A DNA stretch of 64,000 nucleotides from Archegozetes longisetosus (Eukaryota > Arthropoda > Arachnida > Sarcoptiformes > Trhypochthoniidae), in contig JAEMBT020000006.1 in the NCBI GenBank assembly GCA_018873245.2, positions 14,230,387-14,294,386 on the forward strand. Reading direction: 5' to 3'. Below are positions 59,615 through 64,000 of this stretch, in pieces (position 1 is the first letter of the stretch; each line of letters begins with the position of its first letter). The notes below the pieces were generated by a model. It worked only from the letters and a program-made list of their open reading frames with translations. It was not told the DNA's origin and made no database searches. Both the position numbers and the translations under genes were made by a program.

Positions 59615-62600
59615 TTACGAATGCTTCAATGGCTTTTTCTAACTGAGGTAGAAAACAAAGATCTTGAACTTTAAAAATCCTTTTAGAATTCGCACTTAGA
59701 AAACTAGATTTTAAAAGATCAATAAATGAAAATATTAAATGTCAATAACTCTAAGAGATAATCGTGCTCTTTAGTTTGATCTTAAAAAATTTGACCTCTT
59801 ACGAATAAACAAAAATCAAGTTCAGCTTGTGTTAATTGATTTATATCGAGCATATCATTGGAATTCATAACATAATGCATTTAGCAGACTGAAGGTTTAA
59901 TAAGGATAAACCAAACTGGATTAATAAGACACTTTCCAACGTATTAAATATTTGATGTGTATTTCGAAATTGCTATCAATGTGGTATAATTCAAATAACA
60001 ACCATTAGTCAAACTAATTAAATTGAATTTTAAAGATTCCGTCTAGTAAATAGCAGTAAATACAAAATTTTACTTTTGATCATAACATATGGACTAGATT
60101 TAGAATAAATCAAACTTGAAAAATAGCTTTATAATTATGGAAAATTTTTAACTCTATATCATGAGTTCAATTTACAGATACTTAAGGAAATTTTATATTC
60201 TATTCTTTATACCACTTCAAAGTACGTCGAATATATTAATATCTTTTATTTTTGAATTTTTGTCAAGGAAACACAGCTATTCAATTCAAATTTCATGAGC
60301 AAAAGCAGAAGATTTATCAATGAAAAGCAATTATCATTGTGCAGGAATTCCGTATATCTTGAGCTCAAAATATGAAGGACTTGTAGATAAAGATTTGATT
60401 TGATAGTCTTTCTTACTAATGTGCGATAGTTTTAAATATTTAGCGTTTAAAGGATGTTGAAATGTTTAGCCTTACAGTGCTTTGGGGAATGTATCAAATC
60501 AATCGATAATATTAAATTATCAGAAGCAGGTCATAATAAATTCAATGCTCAATTAATTTATCCCAAGCATTTTTAGAAATAAAAAGTATATTAGAGTCTT
60601 GCACCACTTTAACCAATGCTCCTGAAGAATAAAGCAACGCGTGAAACGGTTTCACTATTAAATAACTGATGGCTATATGTTTCAGGATAAATCAGAGTTA
60701 AATAGAAAAAAACTGATAATTTATCTTGAATCGCAAAGCTCTATCTTGAATTCAAATTTAGTTATAATTTGGCTCAGTTATTACAAACTAACTTCTAAGC
60801 GAATCACATTCATATCTGAGTGAAAGAACGATTTGAAAACTTTCTGATAAACATGTTTATAATAACTTAAAATGCTGACTGTTTATATTCCAAAAAAAGA
60901 TTCCGGTTCCAAAAAAAGAAACTAGATTCACTAAACATTATTACTCAATTAAATATTAAAGTTTATTGTCAAGTTCTTTAAATGCAATCATTAAGTCATT
61001 TTTAGCGAAAACTTCTGGATTACCCTGACTTTCAAAGCCACACACATGATCGAACTTAGTTTTAAGTTGTTTTTGTCGACTCATGCAAACAAATAGAAAT
61101 TATAGACGTATGATTATAGAAGTATGACTAATTTCATCCTGTAAACAAATGAAAGCATAACTTCTACTTCAAAAGCTTAAAAAGTCATTAAAGATTCAAA
61201 CTTTACCTCTGATATCGTTTGAATATACAGATTGCCCGAAATAAACTAAACTAAACTCAGATAAAGCAGTTAACTAGGTCTTTTTCTTTTAAGTACTAGC
61301 CAGAGGTTTCCAGTATCTTTTGTTCATAACTATTTTATAACTAAAACAATAAAATAGTTCGTATGATTAGGTTTCATTCGCTAATTTCTAGAAAATATGA
61401 ATCTGCTTTTATTTTCATTTATAACGGAAAATGTTTTGCCAGATAAGACATTGTAGGAACACTGAGGGAGTGTTGCCAATGAGTTTTATAAATAGAAACT
61501 TTGTTTTATTGAGAACATCATTTTAGATGCTAATTTTGTTTTTATCTCACATATTATTAAAAAGTTAACTTTTCTTTTACTCATTTCAAACTTTATTCAT
61601 AAATTTCATCTAGTCGGTGCATAATATTTAAAAAATTGTACTCAAAATTTAAGTTTAGTTTTATTTTGAACAATCTGTATAGAAAACGTGTATTACAGTC
61701 TTATAATAATTTATAAAAAATGAAGTTAAGCCCTTTTTGCTTTTGAAGTAGGGATAAAACATATATTTGTTTCTAGAAGGAAATTGGTCATCCTTTTCCT
61801 TTGAAGCACACTTGTAAACAAATTTAAAATCAGCAACCTTGGCACGAGTTGGCTCAAATGAACTGTCAATCAAAAGATATTTTAAGGTTTACTGGATTCA
61901 ATCTTAAAATAGAGAGTTAGGAAAAATTTCCCAAATCTGGCTTGGAGCATAAAGAAAGAGTTTCGCAACTATTTAAAAAAATGGACTTGAATTATAATGT
62001 AAGGATTATTAATATTGAAGCCACGAAATTCAACGAGATCAAAGCAAACTCCAGCTACGACTTTATTTTAAAACTAGATCGTTTTAAATCAGTTTAATAA
62101 GAATATTGAACCATTAAATTGTGCTTAAAGAGTTGTTCAACATCTTAACATACAGGTAGAAGATGGTATGGTTTCCTGAGTCTCGAACCTCGTCCGAGAG
62201 GTATCTCGAGACTCGTTCGAGTTTCGAAGAATATCTTTGTTGATTTAATCCTAATAATTAAGCTTTAATTTTTAAAGATTTTTACGTTTTAATGTTAACC
62301 GAAGAAAAATGTTTGATGAATAGTTCTAAATTTAAAGGTTTGTAGTTCTCAAAAATATGTTTATCAAAAATCATGAAATGATCAATTTTTTTTAATCAAA
62401 ATAGATTTGTTAAATAATTTGAAAATAAATTAAAAACTTTCATTTATTCAACAGTTATCCCAGTTCAATGTATTTTATCGAGTTTAAACGCAGGTAAATA
62501 ATTATCAATCAAAATTTTCCTTCTATATTATGTGGAATTAATAAATTCACGAATTCTCGAGATCAAAATTTTTTCGAGACTCGAGAAGTTCATTTCTTGA

Positions 62601-63930
62601 AAATACTATGCTTTACATATAAGCATTTTATACTTTTATTGTCAATATAAAAGAAAGAGAGCCTTCTATCAAACAAATCTTTAAAGAAATTTTCTAGATA
62701 TAATGTTCATTAAGTCCATTTGAAGCGTTTACTAGAATTGCGCTTTTGAAAAATTTGTACATCAAGAGGGCTTAGGTCTTAATGAATATTTCAAAGGGGA
62801 AAATCATTACTCATTAAATTCATGAAATCTCATCTGATAGTATCTTATTTATGAACTCTAATATTTTGACTGTCAAACTTTTAATAGTAAACGAATTTAT
62901 GACTGCATTGATCACTCAGTGTTTCAATATTGATATTTTTTATAAGACGTTCGTTATTTAAATATCTTAAAGTAATGCTTCCAGTAATGCTTCATTTTGA
63001 TTAAAGTGATCAAATAAGTTTTTAACTTACAAAATATAATAAGATTCGTGAGAAACCTACTAGAATGTATCAAATTTCCAGAAGAATGGTAACACGATGC
63101 ACAATTTGCAACAATGAAGTGAACACAGAGAGCGCATCTTTTCTTATAAAAGCATAATAATGAAAGCCTATGACTTCATAAACTTGAATGACTTGCCTGC
63201 AAAAAAGCTTTAGTCAATTTGTATAGCACTCAATTAAACCCTTCTTTTCTTAAAGTATACTTCAGATATTTATGACTTTAAAAAGTAGAAAATTTATGCA
63301 TATTAAATCAATCAAGTTAGTTCCTACACTCGACATTTTTGTTTGTTTGAGTCAAACGAAGCACTTGAAAACTAAAAGAATTCTTCAGAATTATTTTTAG
63401 AAAATATTTTTTATCCTGAGAATAAAATTTTCCACTTAAATGTAAGTTAGTGTTAAGTCAAGACTTAAGCTCAGAAGATTAAGTTCAACACACTTTTGTC
63501 TCCAATCAATCTTCAACTACATATTTAAATGATTGCTGACCATTTATATGGAGCTTGTATTCTCTTCAAAGTTTACTTTGCAAAGTAGTGAATAACACGC
63601 ATTTCGATGAGAAGTAAATAATTTGAATTCAATTTGACTAATACTTTTATTTATAATTAAAATAAATAAATAATTTATAAATGAAATATAAAAATATGAA
63701 CAAACGCTGTTATATCCTTTGTAAGATTATCTGTATATCAATTATGTTTAATATTTGAAGTTCAACAGCTATTTAATATCTTTAAGTTTAAATTATTAAT
63801 TGTGGAGTACATTTACAATCGTGATATTGACTCTAGTTCAATTTTTAGTAGGTAAGTTGTATGAACACCTGTAACATTATGTAAACGATTCTCACGATCC
63901 ACCCATAATTCCACACATCACTTAACATTA
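59615..63930. other. Intergenic DNA
   Basis: About 4.3 kb of AT-rich sequence without a supported gene. Clusters of TCTCGAGACTCG-like words at 62180-62230 and 62550-62595 may be ends of a decayed repeat, but I could not define it. Confidence 0.35.
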
Positions 63931-63934
63931 CCCA

Positions 63935-64000
63935 GGTCAAGGTCACCAAAGGGTTCATCTATACCGAGAATATCATCTTTTATTTCCGTTTGAGACGCTT
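63935..64000 (-). CDS. Possible partial exon at the window edge
   Basis: On minus, the last 66 bp are open and read TEIKDDILGIDEPFGDLDLG, an acidic protein-like run. A possible donor (GGTAATG) follows at about 63937. The exon would continue past the window. Evidence is composition and one splice-like signal only. Confidence 0.25.

Noticed and set aside
62175-62600. Clusters of TCTCGAGACTCG-like words
   Set aside because: Suggestive of a decayed repeat, but ends and target duplication could not be defined.
1-64000. CRISPR array, operon or viral insert
   Set aside because: No regularly spaced direct repeats, no prokaryotic gene style and no viral genes seen; the window is eukaryotic.

Overview
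This is eukaryotic nuclear DNA, very AT-rich, with spliced genes. Introns are mostly 60 to 260 bp with a few longer ones. The gene set is animal: a metallocarboxypeptidase, a TRM7/FTSJ1 tRNA methyltransferase, U2 snRNA, a delta-9 desaturase, several ELOVL elongases and alkylglycerol monooxygenase. Protein style and repeat types suggest an arthropod, possibly a mite or other chelicerate; the taxon is inference. I see no bacterial or viral genes.

Layout. From 1 to 10.2 kb there is gene-poor DNA with a 0.48-kb imperfect palindrome, a weak two-exon ORF and a broken F-box-like relic. An M14 carboxypeptidase lies at 10.3-11.6 kb (minus strand; two exons resolved, signal-peptide exon not found). A U2 snRNA gene is at 16.5-16.7 kb (minus) and an intronless TRM7/FTSJ1-type methyltransferase at 17.2-18.2 kb (plus). 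From 18.8 to 22.2 kb sits a decayed hAT transposon with a 1.06-kb PIF/Harbinger derivative inside it. From 22.5 to 24.1 kb a near-identical inverted repeat carries a small two-exon ORF on both arms, next to an orphan open exon.

From 24.9 to 56.5 kb lies a lipid-enzyme neighbourhood. It contains a six-exon acyl-CoA desaturase (minus), a three-exon ELOVL (minus), a three-exon ELOVL (plus), an intronless ELOVL (plus), AGMO copy 1 (minus, five exons), a broken ELOVL (plus) and AGMO copy 2 (minus, five exons). The AGMO copies belong to a duplicated block about 4.5 kb long, about 12 kb apart. All these products are multi-pass ER membrane proteins with histidine boxes that act on fatty acyl chains or ether lipids, so the locus could plausibly make and turn over modified or ether-linked lipids; co-function is inference. 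Between and around these genes are several non-autonomous DNA transposons. Three have hAT-type ends with exact 8-bp target duplications, one looks like a Tc1/mariner or pogo MITE, and there are large fold-back repeats. From 57 to 64 kb I see one hAT MITE and, at the right edge, what may be a partial exon.

Exon boundaries were set by reading splice signals and checking that reading phases agree across every junction; they were not checked against transcripts. Three introns need a GC-AG splice pair to keep frame and conserved residues.
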